DNA from: Pseudarthrobacter sp. BIM B-2242
GTDB lineage: Bacteria; Actinomycetota; Actinomycetes; Actinomycetales; Micrococcaceae
Length of the DNA: 64,000 nucleotides
Reading direction: 5' to 3'
Assembly (NCBI RefSeq): GCF_014764445.1
Contig: NZ_CP061721.1
Span: forward strand, 3,410,001-3,474,000
Under the pieces are notes generated by a model that saw nothing but the letters and a program-made list of their open reading frames with translations, had not been told where the DNA came from and did no database searches. Made by a program: the position numbers and the translations under genes. Below, in pieces: positions 33,899 to 42,423 of this stretch; position 1 is the first letter of the stretch, and every line of letters starts with the position of its first letter.

Positions 33899-34792
33899 TT
33901 AGGCGGCGCAGCCTTCAGGGCAGCGCAGCGTCTCCGGGCTGGCGGCGCACTCTGCGCAGTACAGGGTGAGGGTGCGGCAGCTGAGGTTGGAGCAGTTTTC
34001 GAACTTGCTGGTGGGTGCTGCGCAGCGGACACATTCGCCGATGGTCTTCGCCTCCTCGCTGAACTCCAGGTGCATGCGCTTGTCGAAGACGTAGAGCGAA
34101 CCTTCCCAGAGGCCCTGGTCCTTGAACGTTTCGCCATAGCGGACAATGCCGCCGTCGAGCTGGTAGACCTGTTTGAAACCGCGGTTCACCATCAGGCTGG
34201 ACAGCACCTCGCACCGGATGCCGCCGGTGCAGTAGGTGACGACCGGCTTGTCTTTGAGGGCGTCGTACTTGCCGGAGTCGAGTTCCTTGATGAAGTCGTG
34301 TGTGGTGGCGACGTCCGGGACGATCGCGTCCTTGAACTTGCCGATCTGAGCCTCGAAGGCGTTGCGGCCGTCGAAGAACACCACGTCCTCCCCCGCCTGT
34401 TTCCTGTCCGCTACCAGTTCATGCAGCTCTTCGGGCTTCAGGTGTGTGCCGCCGCCCACAACACCGTTTGCATCCACCTTGAGCTCGCCGGGAGCGCCGA
34501 AGGAGACAATCTCGTCCCGGACCTTGACGCTCAGCCGCGGAAAGTCTTCCGCACCGCCGTCGGACCACTTCACGTCGATGCCGTGGAAGCCCTTGTATTC
34601 GCGCGTGGTCTTGACGTACTGCTTGACGGCGCCGATCTCGCCGCCCACCGTGGCATTGATGCCGTCCTTGGAGATCAGGATGCGTCCGGTCAGCCCGAGC
34701 TTCTCGCACAGGGCACGCTGCCAGAGCCGCACCGCGTCCGGATCAGCGATGGGCGTAAAACCGTAAAAGAGCACAATTCTGTTCAAAGCCAC
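33899..34792 (-). CDS. trhO: tRNA uridine(34) hydroxylase, rhodanese family
   Basis: A 297-residue UPF0176/TrhO protein, which forms 5-hydroxyuridine at wobble position 34 of tRNAs using O2. N-terminal [11 protein letters not shown] and the DGINATVGG region precede a rhodanese domain with the active-site Cys in [17 protein letters not shown]-terminal Cys-rich tail ([26 protein letters not shown] and more) probably binds zinc. The GTG at 34792 (VALNRIVLF) fits the family N-terminus; the longer frame upstream is not conserved-looking. It is convergent with the third lipoprotein gene, 10 bp apart. Confidence 0.9.
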   Translation of the reverse strand: MALNRIVLFYGFTPIADPDAVRLWQRALCEKLGLTGRILISKDGINATVGGEIGAVKQYVKTTREYKGFHGIDVKWSDGGAEDFPRLSVKVRDEIVSFGAPGELKVDANGVVGGGTHLKPEELHELVADRKQAGEDVVFFDGRNAFEAQIGKFKDAIVPDVATTHDFIKELDSGKYDALKDKPVVTYCTGGIRCEVLSSLMVNRGFKQVYQLDGGIVRYGETFKDQGLWEGSLYVFDKRMHLEFSEEAKTIGECVRCAAPTSKFENCSNLSCRTLTLYCAECAASPETLRCPEGCAA

Positions 34793-35030
34793 GTATTTAA
34801 GGGTACTGGCTTTGCCCCGCCCGGTCCTGCCGGTGAGCCAGCGGCCGCCAGGGTTCGCTGCGCCGGCTGCATCGCGCCTGTTCAGCACGGTTTCGGCATC
34901 CCTGTAAGCCGGGGACGACGACGGCAAACCGCACAGCGGTGACCGTCACCGCTGCCGTGGCCGCGTCTGCGCCGCTGTATCCCCGGGTCACGATTGGATA
35001 AGCAAGTCACATCAAGGGAGGCAACCCCTG

Positions 35031-35756
35031 TTGCTTGTGACGGGGCTGGAATACCCTCATCACATGAGTCCGGATGCCATGGTTGAAGACATTACGAACC
35101 TTCTTGAGGTCTGGGTAACTGGCTGGGCAGGTTGCCGCGGGTACCAGACGTCCACTGAGGGCCGCTTCCCCGCTGTACTGCGGGCCGACACCACCGGGGA
35201 CTGGGAATACTTCTCCCATGACCCTTCCGACGATGAGTTCGCAGCATTGGTAGCAAAGACCGTTGAAGCTCCTTCACGGATTCTGACCGTGCTGACCAAT
35301 GACGTCCTCCGCTACACGCAGCTTGCCGAGAAGCACGGGCTGAACATCACCTCCGCATCGCAGGCCATGATGATCGTGGATATGGAAACCCAGGACACCG
35401 AGGATCCCTGGCTCTCGGATGACGAGTTGAACCTGGTCACGTCGCAACTCGACGGCGTCCACCACGCCGTTGTCCGCTCCGGTGATGAGGTTGCGGCCAG
35501 CGGCAGGGTTTTTGTGGTGGACGGGACGGCCGTGTTCGACAAGATTGTGGTCCAGCCGGAGTTTCAGCGCCGCGGTCTGGGCAGCTTCATCATGAAGGCC
35601 CTCGCGGCGCAGGCCATCGGACCGGACGTTGAAAACGGCCTGTTGCTGGCCTCGCTGGATGGCCAAAAGCTCTACTCGCACCTGGGCTGGTCCGTGGTGT
35701 GCCGGGTACTGATGCTCTCCACGTCCTCCGAAGGTTCCGACCTGTCCGTGGGCTGA
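35031..35756 (+). CDS. GNAT-family N-acetyltransferase
   Basis: A 241-residue protein. The C-terminal half is a GNAT fold with the acetyl-CoA loop VVQPEFQRRGLGSFIMKAL (Q/RxxGxG/A form) and a beta-bulge region LLASLDGQKLYSHLGW. The N-terminal 110 residues are a separate alpha/beta domain of unknown role. The TTG at 35031 has AAGGGAGG about 10 nt upstream; an ATG at 35064 is an alternative, 11 codons shorter. The acceptor (small molecule or protein lysine) is unknown. It precedes the helicase gene by 27 bp on the same strand and may be cotranscribed with it. Confidence 0.85.
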   Translation: MLVTGLEYPHHMSPDAMVEDITNLLEVWVTGWAGCRGYQTSTEGRFPAVLRADTTGDWEYFSHDPSDDEFAALVAKTVEAPSRILTVLTNDVLRYTQLAEKHGLNITSASQAMMIVDMETQDTEDPWLSDDELNLVTSQLDGVHHAVVRSGDEVAASGRVFVVDGTAVFDKIVVQPEFQRRGLGSFIMKALAAQAIGPDVENGLLLASLDGQKLYSHLGWSVVCRVLMLSTSSEGSDLSVG

Positions 35757-35783
35757 TTTTTCCCCGGGTGAAAGAATGTTGGG

Positions 35784-38216
35784 GTGAACCCCCATGACTC
35801 GCTGATCCCGTTGCTGGGCCGCGGCCCGGACCCGGAGCAGCTCCGTCATGTCCGCACCATCCCCGCCCGGCGGGCGGTCCACGAGCCGTGGCCTGACTGG
35901 GCCCATCCAGACCTGGTGGCAGCCTATGGGTCGCTGGGCATCCATGAGCCCTACCGCCACCAGATCCAGGCGGCCAGCCTGGCCCACGGCGGCGAGCACG
36001 TGGTGATTGCCACCGGCACGGCCTCCGGAAAATCCCTTGCGTACCAACTGCCGGCGCTGGACGCCATCCACCGCTCCGAGCTGCGGGTGCTGTCCGAACC
36101 CGGAAAAATCCACGACGACGGCGCCGTGACGCTGTACCTCTCCCCCACCAAGGCGCTCGCCGCCGACCAGCTGGCGGCCATCCGCTCCCTGAAGCTGCCC
36201 ACCGTACGGGCAGAGACGTACGACGGCGACACGGACCCCGCGTCCCGCCGCTGGATCCGGGACCACGCCAACTTCATCCTGGCGAACCCGGACATGCTGC
36301 ACTTCGGCATCCTGCCCAACCACGCCTGGTGGGCAAGTTTCTTCCGGCGGCTGCGGTACGTCATTGTCGATGAAGCCCACAGCTACCGGGGGGTCTTTGG
36401 CTCCCATGTTGCCAACCTGATGCGCAGGCTGCGCCGCATCTGCGCCTACTACGGTGCCGGGACGTCCCACCCGGGCCCGGTCTTCATCGCGGCGTCCGCC
36501 ACAGCCTCGGAGCCGGGTACATCGTTCGGGCGGCTGATCGGGGCGCCCGTCCGGGCTGTTGCCGAGGACTGCTCGCCGCACGGTTCCACCACCGTGGCGT
36601 TCTGGGAGCCGGCCCTGACCGAACTCAAGGGTGAGAACGGGGCCAAGGAGCGCCGCACAGCTGTTGCGGAGACCGCCGACCTGCTGGCCAACCTGGTCTC
36701 CTCCCGGATCAGGACCATCGCCTTCATCAAGTCCCGGCGCGGGGCCGAAACCATCTCCTCGATCACCAAGCGATTACTGGACGAGGTGGACCCCAGCCTG
36801 CCGCAGCGCGTGGCCGCCTACCGGTCGGGCTACCTGCCGGAGGAACGGCGCGCCCTGGAGAAGGCCCTCCGCTCCGGAGAGCTCCTGGGTGTCTCCAGCA
36901 CGTCCGCCCTCGAGTTGGGGATCGACATCTCCGGGCTGGACGCCGTGCTGGTGGCCGGCTGGCCGGGCACCAGGGCATCGCTGTTCCAGCAGATCGGCCG
37001 GGCCGGACGCGCCGGCCAGGACGCCATTGCTGCGTTCGTTGCCAGCGACGACCCCTTGGACACGTACCTGGTGAACCATCCCGAGGCCATCTTTGACGTC
37101 TCGGTGGAAGCAACCGTGTTTGACCCTTCCAACCCCTACGTGCTGGGACCGCATCTCTGCGCTGCCGCCGCGGAGCTCCCGCTTGGTGTGGCCGAACTCG
37201 GGCTCTTCGGCAACACGTCCGAAAAGCTGCTGGGGCAGCTTGTTGCCCAGGGTTACCTGCGGCGCCGGCCGGCCGGCTGGTTCTGGACCCACTCCCAAAG
37301 CGCTGCCGCCATGGTGAACCTTCGGGCCGACGGCGGCGGACCGGTGAGCATCGTGGACGCCGACACCGGCTCCCTGCTGGGGACCATGGACTCGCCGCAG
37401 ACCCACTATCAGGCCCATACCGGGGCGGTCTACGTCCACCAGGGTGACAGCTATGTTGTGGAGGAGCTGAACGAGGACGACCACTGCGTGATGGTCCGCC
37501 GCGCCAACCCCGACTACTACACCACCGCCCGCGACGTCACCCAGATCGAGGTCCTCGAAACCCAGCGGACCGCACAGTGGGGCGACGTTTCCGTGCACTT
37601 CGGGGACGTCAAAGTCACAACCCAGGTGGTCTCCTTCCAGCGGAAGGCCCTGATCTCCAATGAAATCCTGGGTGAGGAACCGCTGGAGCTGGGCGCCCGC
37701 GACCTGTTCACCAAGGCCGTCTGGTTCGTGGTGGAGAACCGTTCGCTGACAGGTGCGGGGCTGATCGAGGCACAGTTCCCGGGAGCTCTGCACGCTGCCG
37801 AACACGCAGCGATCGGGCTTCTGCCGCTGGTGGCCTCGAGCGACCGCTGGGACATTGGCGGCGTGTCCACAGCCATCCACGCCGACACGGGCGTGCCCAC
37901 CATCTTCGTGTATGACGGGCACCCCGGGGGCGCGGGTTTCGCGGAGCGCGGCTTCGACAAGGCGAAGGTCTGGCTCTCGGCGACGCGGGACGCCATCAAA
38001 GCCTGTGAGTGTGAGTCCGGCTGCCCGTCCTGCGTCCAGTCCCCTAAATGCGGGAACAAAAACAACCCCTTGGACAAGGCTGCGGCCATCATGCTGATCA
38101 ACGTCCTCCTCAAAGACTCGAGCGAGGCGCCTCCCCGAGACGTGGAACTCCCGCCCCCTGCGGAGCGCGACCTCGATCCGGTTTCGGCTCAGGGCGGCGG
38201 TCCCGCCCGCGCATGA
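35784..38216 (+). CDS. DEAD/DEAH-box helicase with Cys4 C-terminal domain (MrfA/YprA type)
   Basis: An 810-residue superfamily 2 helicase. Walker A TGTASGKS lies at residues about 77-84 and DEAH at 196-199; motif VI QQIGRAGRAGQ is near 410. The C-terminal domain ends with CECESGCPSCVQSPKCGN, a four-Cys metal site as in DUF1998/MrfA helicases, which act in repair of mitomycin-type DNA damage in Bacillus. The M. tuberculosis counterpart, Rv3649, likewise adjoins the Tad locus. It starts with GTG at 35784. The last 28 nt overlap, tail to tail, the end of the Rv3654c-like gene on the other strand. Confidence 0.93.
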   Translation: MNPHDSLIPLLGRGPDPEQLRHVRTIPARRAVHEPWPDWAHPDLVAAYGSLGIHEPYRHQIQAASLAHGGEHVVIATGTASGKSLAYQLPALDAIHRSELRVLSEPGKIHDDGAVTLYLSPTKALAADQLAAIRSLKLPTVRAETYDGDTDPASRRWIRDHANFILANPDMLHFGILPNHAWWASFFRRLRYVIVDEAHSYRGVFGSHVANLMRRLRRICAYYGAGTSHPGPVFIAASATASEPGTSFGRLIGAPVRAVAEDCSPHGSTTVAFWEPALTELKGENGAKERRTAVAETADLLANLVSSRIRTIAFIKSRRGAETISSITKRLLDEVDPSLPQRVAAYRSGYLPEERRALEKALRSGELLGVSSTSALELGIDISGLDAVLVAGWPGTRASLFQQIGRAGRAGQDAIAAFVASDDPLDTYLVNHPEAIFDVSVEATVFDPSNPYVLGPHLCAAAAELPLGVAELGLFGNTSEKLLGQLVAQGYLRRRPAGWFWTHSQSAAAMVNLRADGGGPVSIVDADTGSLLGTMDSPQTHYQAHTGAVYVHQGDSYVVEELNEDDHCVMVRRANPDYYTTARDVTQIEVLETQRTAQWGDVSVHFGDVKVTTQVVSFQRKALISNEILGEEPLELGARDLFTKAVWFVVENRSLTGAGLIEAQFPGALHAAEHAAIGLLPLVASSDRWDIGGVSTAIHADTGVPTIFVYDGHPGGAGFAERGFDKAKVWLSATRDAIKACECESGCPSCVQSPKCGNKNNPLDKAAAIMLINVLLKDSSEAPPRDVELPPPAERDLDPVSAQGGGPARA

Positions 38217-38548
38217 CCGCTGGCGGCGCCCAACACGGTCCGGACCGCCAGCTCTGTTCTGACTTCCAGGGTCTGCCCGGGTCCTTCCGTGCACGTCACG
38301 AGGACGGCGCTGTGCCGGGCGGCCACGTCCGCTGCGACCGTACAAGGATCACCTGAGGTCAGCCCGCGCAGGGCATCTGCTCCGGCGAGCGCGGCAAGGT
38401 CCGCCGCCGCTGCCGCCCTGCTGGCCATCACGGCTGACTGGGCAAGAAGCACCATCAGCGCCAAAGCCATGATGACCACCAGCCCCAGCCCTGCCGCCAG
38501 GACGGTTCCCGAGCCGCGCTCCCGCTGGTCCCGGCTCCGGACGCTCAT
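38189..38548 (-). CDS. TadE-like helicase-associated pilus protein (Rv3654c type)
   Basis: A 119-residue protein with one N-terminal membrane segment (GSGTVLAAGLGLVVIMALALMVLLAQSAV) followed by helical A-rich sequence typical of pseudopilin-like TadE/TadG proteins (ASRAAAAADLAALAGADAL) and two Cys that could form a disulfide. It is the last gene of the Flp/Tad operon. The ATG at 38548 overlaps the tadE stop (ATGA) and is preferred to a longer frame. Its 3' end overlaps the helicase gene by 28 nt on the opposite strand. Confidence 0.85.
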   Translation of the reverse strand: MSVRSRDQRERGSGTVLAAGLGLVVIMALALMVLLAQSAVMASRAAAAADLAALAGADALRGLTSGDPCTVAADVAARHSAVLVTCTEGPGQTLEVRTELAVRTVLGAASGHARAGPPP

Positions 38549-39078
38549 GACCGGACGTCGCTCAATCGGGGCAGCACGTCGGGCGGCACCATGCTGTGGA
38601 GGGCGATTCCTGACGCTACCGGCACTTCGCCGCGGGTTGATGCCCGTGCTGTCAGGGTCCACGGCACGGTGGCGCCCATGGGACCGCCAACCCTGTCCGC
38701 AACGGTGACGCTAAGCCACTCGCCGTTGACCGTCACAGACGCCGTGGCCGACGCGCCCGCTAAGGTCCGGACGATACCCTCCACCGCACCCGGGTCCTCG
38801 CCTCGTGCCAGTGCCCTGGCGCCAGCGTGTGCTGCCTCCTCAAGCCTGAGCTGGGTGACGCCGGCAGCGGTTCCGGACAGGAGCAAAGCAAGCAGCAGAA
38901 GGACAGCCGGCAGCGCCACGGCGAATTCGGCCGTCACGGCGCCGGTCACGGAGCCCGGGGCATTTCCGGCCCCACGAGCTTCACCACCACGACCCCCGCG
39001 ACCGGCAGGGACGGGATCCGGCTTCCTGATGCTGCCCTGCCCGGTGTCCGGAAGCATCGCTGCCGGCGCCCTTCTCAC
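38545..39078 (-). CDS. TadE-family pilus assembly protein
   Basis: A 177-residue pseudopilin. A Gly/Arg-rich cytoplasmic leader of about 45 residues precedes VTAEFAVALPAVLLLLALLLSGTAAG, a membrane segment with the TadE Glu five residues into the mature form. An extracellular domain follows. It starts with GTG overlapping the DUF4244 stop (GTGA). TadE proteins are minor pilins processed by a prepilin peptidase; none is encoded in this window. Confidence 0.87.
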   Translation of the reverse strand: MRRAPAAMLPDTGQGSIRKPDPVPAGRGGRGGEARGAGNAPGSVTGAVTAEFAVALPAVLLLLALLLSGTAAGVTQLRLEEAAHAGARALARGEDPGAVEGIVRTLAGASATASVTVNGEWLSVTVADRVGGPMGATVPWTLTARASTRGEVPVASGIALHSMVPPDVLPRLSDVRS

Positions 39079-39437
39079 GGCAGGGCCAGCGCGGTGCGGA
39101 TCAGCGTCAGCAGGAATCCGCGTACCTCGTCGCTGCGGAGAATGAAGACGAGGATCCCGGCGAAGCCCACCGCCGCCAACGTGGCTATGGCGTATTCGGC
39201 TGTAGCCATCCCGGCCTCGGAAGCCGTGAACTGCTGCCAGCGCTTCTTCGCCGCGCTGGCTCCCGGGTTCAGCTCCACAACGTTGCCCGCGGTCTCTGTG
39301 CCGTCCTCCCGCGGGCAGGTGCAGGCGACGGATTCTGCAACGGAAGGCGCTGCCGGGTCCCGCTCAGGGGTACCGGCAAACCCAGCGCCGGACTGCGGTG
39401 CAGGGGCCGGGGAAAAGCCGTTTTGGATGGTTGTCAT
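39075..39437 (-). CDS. DUF4244 Flp-type pilin
   Basis: A 120-residue protein. An acidic/Pro-rich region with two Cys precedes a type IV-like prepilin segment: a Gly before MATAEYAIATLAAVGFAGILVFIL, with Glu at mature position 5 and an adjacent Tyr as in Flp pilins. A short C-terminal tail follows. DUF4244 proteins occupy the major-pilin position in actinobacterial Tad loci (compare Rv3656c). The leader here (about 75 residues) is much longer than that of a normal Flp prepilin. The 156-bp gap upstream, before tadC, is the only real gap in the operon and may hold a separate promoter for pilin expression. Confidence 0.85.
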   Translation of the reverse strand: MTTIQNGFSPAPAPQSGAGFAGTPERDPAAPSVAESVACTCPREDGTETAGNVVELNPGASAAKKRWQQFTASEAGMATAEYAIATLAAVGFAGILVFILRSDEVRGFLLTLIRTALALP

Positions 39438-39593
39438 GGTTGTTTGTCCCTTCTGTGTCCGGCCGAGTTGCCGGGCTGATTCGACTCTTCCGGGCTTCCC
39501 ACGGGGCGGTAAGGGCGAAACTCCTCCAAGTGGATAACCGGGCCTGTGAACAGGTTGTGGAGGAGGGGACGGAACCAGTGCCAGGACCCGGCG

Positions 39594-40226
39594 TTACGAT
39601 CCAGAGGGAACCAGCGCCAGGAGAACGGGCACCACGCCGAGGCAGATGAAGGCAGGAAGGGAGCACAGGCCCAGCGGGATGACGAGCTTCACGCCCAGGG
39701 AGGCGGCGCGTTTCTCCGCCGCACGGAACCTTTCCCGGCGCAGCCTGGCGGCCTGTGCATAGAGAATGGCGGACGACGGCGCGCCGGTCAGGGCGGCAAA
39801 CCCGAGTGCATCACGCAGTTCCAGGATCTCGGGAAGCCGGACTTCGGAACTGCGCCAGGCCGTCTCCCAGTCGGCCCCGATGGCCAGTGCCGAGACTACC
39901 GGGCGCAGCGCCTGGCGGTAGTCCTTGGACGCGGAGGCCGCAATGAGTTCCAAGGAGCGTCCAATTCCGGAGCCGGCGTCCAGCATTGCGGCCACAAGTT
40001 CCAGCATCATGGCTGTGTCGCGCAATCCGTCAGGGAGGCCCTGGCCATCGCCCTGCCGGGAGCCATCCCGGGCGCTCCGCGTACCCGGTTTGTTGCCGGA
40101 CCGCCCGGACCGCACACCCAATCTCAGCAGCCGCTGCCGTACCCGGCCCGGCTGTGAAAAGACCAGACTTGAAACGAGGACCAGGAGAACGGCGAGCACA
40201 ACCCCGGGCACAAAGTGACCTGTCAC
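39594..40226 (-). CDS. type II secretion F-domain protein (TadC-like)
   Basis: A 210-residue inner-membrane platform protein of the Flp pilus system. An N-terminal membrane segment (VLAVLLVLVSSLVF) is followed by a cytoplasmic T2SSF domain (LELVAAMLDAGSGIGRSLELIA) and two C-terminal membrane helices (VKLVIPLGLCSLPAFICLGVVPVLLALV). It is shorter than proteobacterial TadC (about 300) but usual for actinobacteria. It starts with GTG, overlapping the tadB stop by GTGA. Confidence 0.87.
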   Translation of the reverse strand: MTGHFVPGVVLAVLLVLVSSLVFSQPGRVRQRLLRLGVRSGRSGNKPGTRSARDGSRQGDGQGLPDGLRDTAMMLELVAAMLDAGSGIGRSLELIAASASKDYRQALRPVVSALAIGADWETAWRSSEVRLPEILELRDALGFAALTGAPSSAILYAQAARLRRERFRAAEKRAASLGVKLVIPLGLCSLPAFICLGVVPVLLALVPSGS

Positions 40227-41170
40227 GGCACGGCCCCTGCGGCAGCGTGGACCAGGCGGGCGGACCAGATTCTCCCGGCCACGGTGAGGGCCACCCCCGC
40301 TGCGAGCGCCGCCATGCCCAACGGCGTCCCGAACAGCATGGCCAGGGGGTCTGCACCCAGGGCCATGCCCAGGCCCAGGCCCGTCGCTGGCAGCCAGGTC
40401 AGGAGGCTCACGGTGGCCTTGGGCCCGGCAAGCGCTGTTTGCCGGGCGGCGTCCGCGTCATCTTCCACCTCCAGCTGGGCTGCGAACCGCGCCAGGACAT
40501 CCGCCAGGGGACAGCCGCTGGCTTCGGCAATGTCAAAACACGCGGCCAGCTCCAGCCAGATCCGGGTCTCCCTGCCGGCAGCGCGCGGAAATGCTGCCGG
40601 GGCGGCTCTCCTGATCGCCTCGGACACCGGCAGGCCCCGGGATGCAGCGGCCCGGACGGCGCCCAGCATCGCCAGGGAACCGGGGCTCAGGCCAGGTACA
40701 TTACGCCCGGCAGCTCGTGCCTTGGCTGAAGCAGCCGGTGCCTCGGCCGGAGCAGTTCGTGCCTTGGCCGGAGCAGCTGGTGCCTCGGCAGGATTCCTTT
40801 GCCGGGCAATGCCTGATGGGCCACGTCCGCTTTCTTCCGGACGGCCGTGGTGGACCAGCCATAATTCGTCCCACAGCCGCGCCGGTGTGCGCCCTCCCTT
40901 CAGCAACGCCGCGAGCTGCTGGACCACCAGGGTCAGCGAAAGCTGACCTTGGCCCTGTCCGGCACGGCGTACCTTGCGCCATGAAAGGCCAAAGCTGAAT
41001 CCCGGCGCCGAACGGTCGATGCTTCCGTCACCGTGCAGGGCATCCGGACCTGCGGCGCGGCCCCGGCCGGTGCTCCCTGCAGCCCGCCGAAACCGGCCCG
41101 CCGCACCGCCGGGCGGCCGGAACAGCAGAATGACAGCAGCGGCGAGGATGCCGGCCAGCACGGCCGTCAC
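40223..41170 (-). CDS. type II secretion F-domain protein (TadB-like) with repetitive linker
   Basis: A 315-residue inner-membrane protein, partner of TadC. The N-terminal helix AVLAGILAAAVILLF is followed by a cytoplasmic region and T2SSF domain (FDIAEASGCPLADVLARFAAQL), then C-terminal helices (GLGLGMALGADPL, MAALAAGVALTV). Residues about 125-155 are a low-complexity Ala/Pro/Lys repeat (APAKARTAPAEAPAAS), encoded by a direct repeat at about 40711-40795 that could expand or contract by replication slippage. GTG start, coupled to tadA by GTGA. Confidence 0.86.
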   Translation of the reverse strand: MTAVLAGILAAAVILLFRPPGGAAGRFRRAAGSTGRGRAAGPDALHGDGSIDRSAPGFSFGLSWRKVRRAGQGQGQLSLTLVVQQLAALLKGGRTPARLWDELWLVHHGRPEESGRGPSGIARQRNPAEAPAAPAKARTAPAEAPAASAKARAAGRNVPGLSPGSLAMLGAVRAAASRGLPVSEAIRRAAPAAFPRAAGRETRIWLELAACFDIAEASGCPLADVLARFAAQLEVEDDADAARQTALAGPKATVSLLTWLPATGLGLGMALGADPLAMLFGTPLGMAALAAGVALTVAGRIWSARLVHAAAGAVP

Positions 41171-42423
41171 GCCGCGGCGCCCAGCTCAGGCGACATCCCC
41201 AGCCGCTCACTCAGCAACTCCCAGGCGGGCCCGGCGGCTAACCGGTTGAGCCGGTTCTCAAGGGCCGGGACCACAGCCAGTCCTCCGGGGCCATCCTGCA
41301 CCACGCCCACACAGGATACCCGCCGTCCCTGACGCGACCGCTCCACATGCACCACAACGTCCAGTGCACTGGCTGCCTGGAGCCGGACCGCGTCCTGGCC
41401 TAGCCCTGCGAGTGCGCCCAAGGCCGTCAACCGGGCTGGGACGGCGGTGGCCGTATTCGCGTGAATGGTCCCTCCTCCGCCGGTGTGGCCGGTGTTCATG
41501 GCCGTCAGGAGTTCCCGAACCTCGGCGCCCCGGCACTCCCCCACCACCAGGCGGTCCGGGCGCATCCGCAGTGCTTGCCGGACCAGTTCGCCCAAATCCA
41601 CCTCGCCTCCGCCTTCGAGGTTTCCGTGCCGGGACTCGAGCGAAACGATGTGCGGATGGACGGGGTTCAGTTCGGAGGCGTCCTCGATCAGGACCAGCCG
41701 CTCCGCCGGGGAACACAGCCCCAGCAGGGTAGAGAGCAGAGTGGTCTTCCCCGAGCCGGTGGCTCCGCTGATGAGGAAGCTCAGCCGGTGCCGGACAATG
41801 CCCTCCAAAACCTCATGCACCACGCTGCCGAACATCCCGCCGGAGCTGAGCTCCGCCATGGTGAAGACCTGTTCGCGCCGGATCCTGACACTCAGCAGGG
41901 TGCCCGCTGTCGAAATCGGCGGCAGTACGGCGTGGACACGGTAGCCGCCTTCGAGCCTGACATCAACGCACGGCGAACCGTCGTCCAGCCGCCTTCCGCC
42001 GGCAGCCACAAGCCTCGAAGCCAACGCCCTCACCTGGGCTTCGCCGGCAAACGAAACCCCCGCCGGTTCGATGCCCCTCCCCCTGTCGATCCATACCGAG
42101 TCCGGGGCATTGACGAAGATGTCCGTGACCCGGACGTCCCGGGTCAGCTCCTGGAGGGGTCCAAGTCCGTTCAGCTCCGCGCTGATCCGTTCGACGGCCG
42201 CCAGGGAACCGGCTGTGCCCAGCAGCCGTCCGGTGGCCTGGACAGCTGCCGCAACGCGGGAAGCCGTAACCGGACCGGCGTCGGCCATGACCGACTCGCG
42301 GACCGTTTCCAGCAGTGCCGAATCAACACCGCGAGGGTCCAGGACACGTGCCTGGCGGCGGCGCGCTCCGGCAGGCTGAACCGGTGGAAACGGCATGGAC
42401 GGCGGACCGGCCTGCCTGGTCAC
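41167..42423 (-). CDS. TadA-family secretion/pilus ATPase
   Basis: A 418-residue hexameric ATPase of the VirB11/GspE family (CpaF/TadA) that powers Flp pilus assembly. Walker A GATGSGKTTLLS is near residue 220, the Asp box is in LVLIEDASEL, the Walker B-like RLVVGECRGAE and the His box GHTGGGGTIHANTA follow. The N-terminal domain (IFVNAPDSVWIDRGRGIEP) is typical of the conjugal-transfer-associated actinobacterial form (compare Rv3659c). GTG start, overlapping the ssd stop by GTGA. Confidence 0.93.
   Translation of the reverse strand: MTRQAGPPSMPFPPVQPAGARRRQARVLDPRGVDSALLETVRESVMADAGPVTASRVAAAVQATGRLLGTAGSLAAVERISAELNGLGPLQELTRDVRVTDIFVNAPDSVWIDRGRGIEPAGVSFAGEAQVRALASRLVAAGGRRLDDGSPCVDVRLEGGYRVHAVLPPISTAGTLLSVRIRREQVFTMAELSSGGMFGSVVHEVLEGIVRHRLSFLISGATGSGKTTLLSTLLGLCSPAERLVLIEDASELNPVHPHIVSLESRHGNLEGGGEVDLGELVRQALRMRPDRLVVGECRGAEVRELLTAMNTGHTGGGGTIHANTATAVPARLTALGALAGLGQDAVRLQAASALDVVVHVERSRQGRRVSCVGVVQDGPGGLAVVPALENRLNRLAAGPAWELLSERLGMSPELGAAA

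Noticed and set aside
36774..38345. 523-residue open frame antisense to the helicase
   Set aside because: No recognisable domain and biased composition; the helicase motifs on the plus strand are unambiguous.
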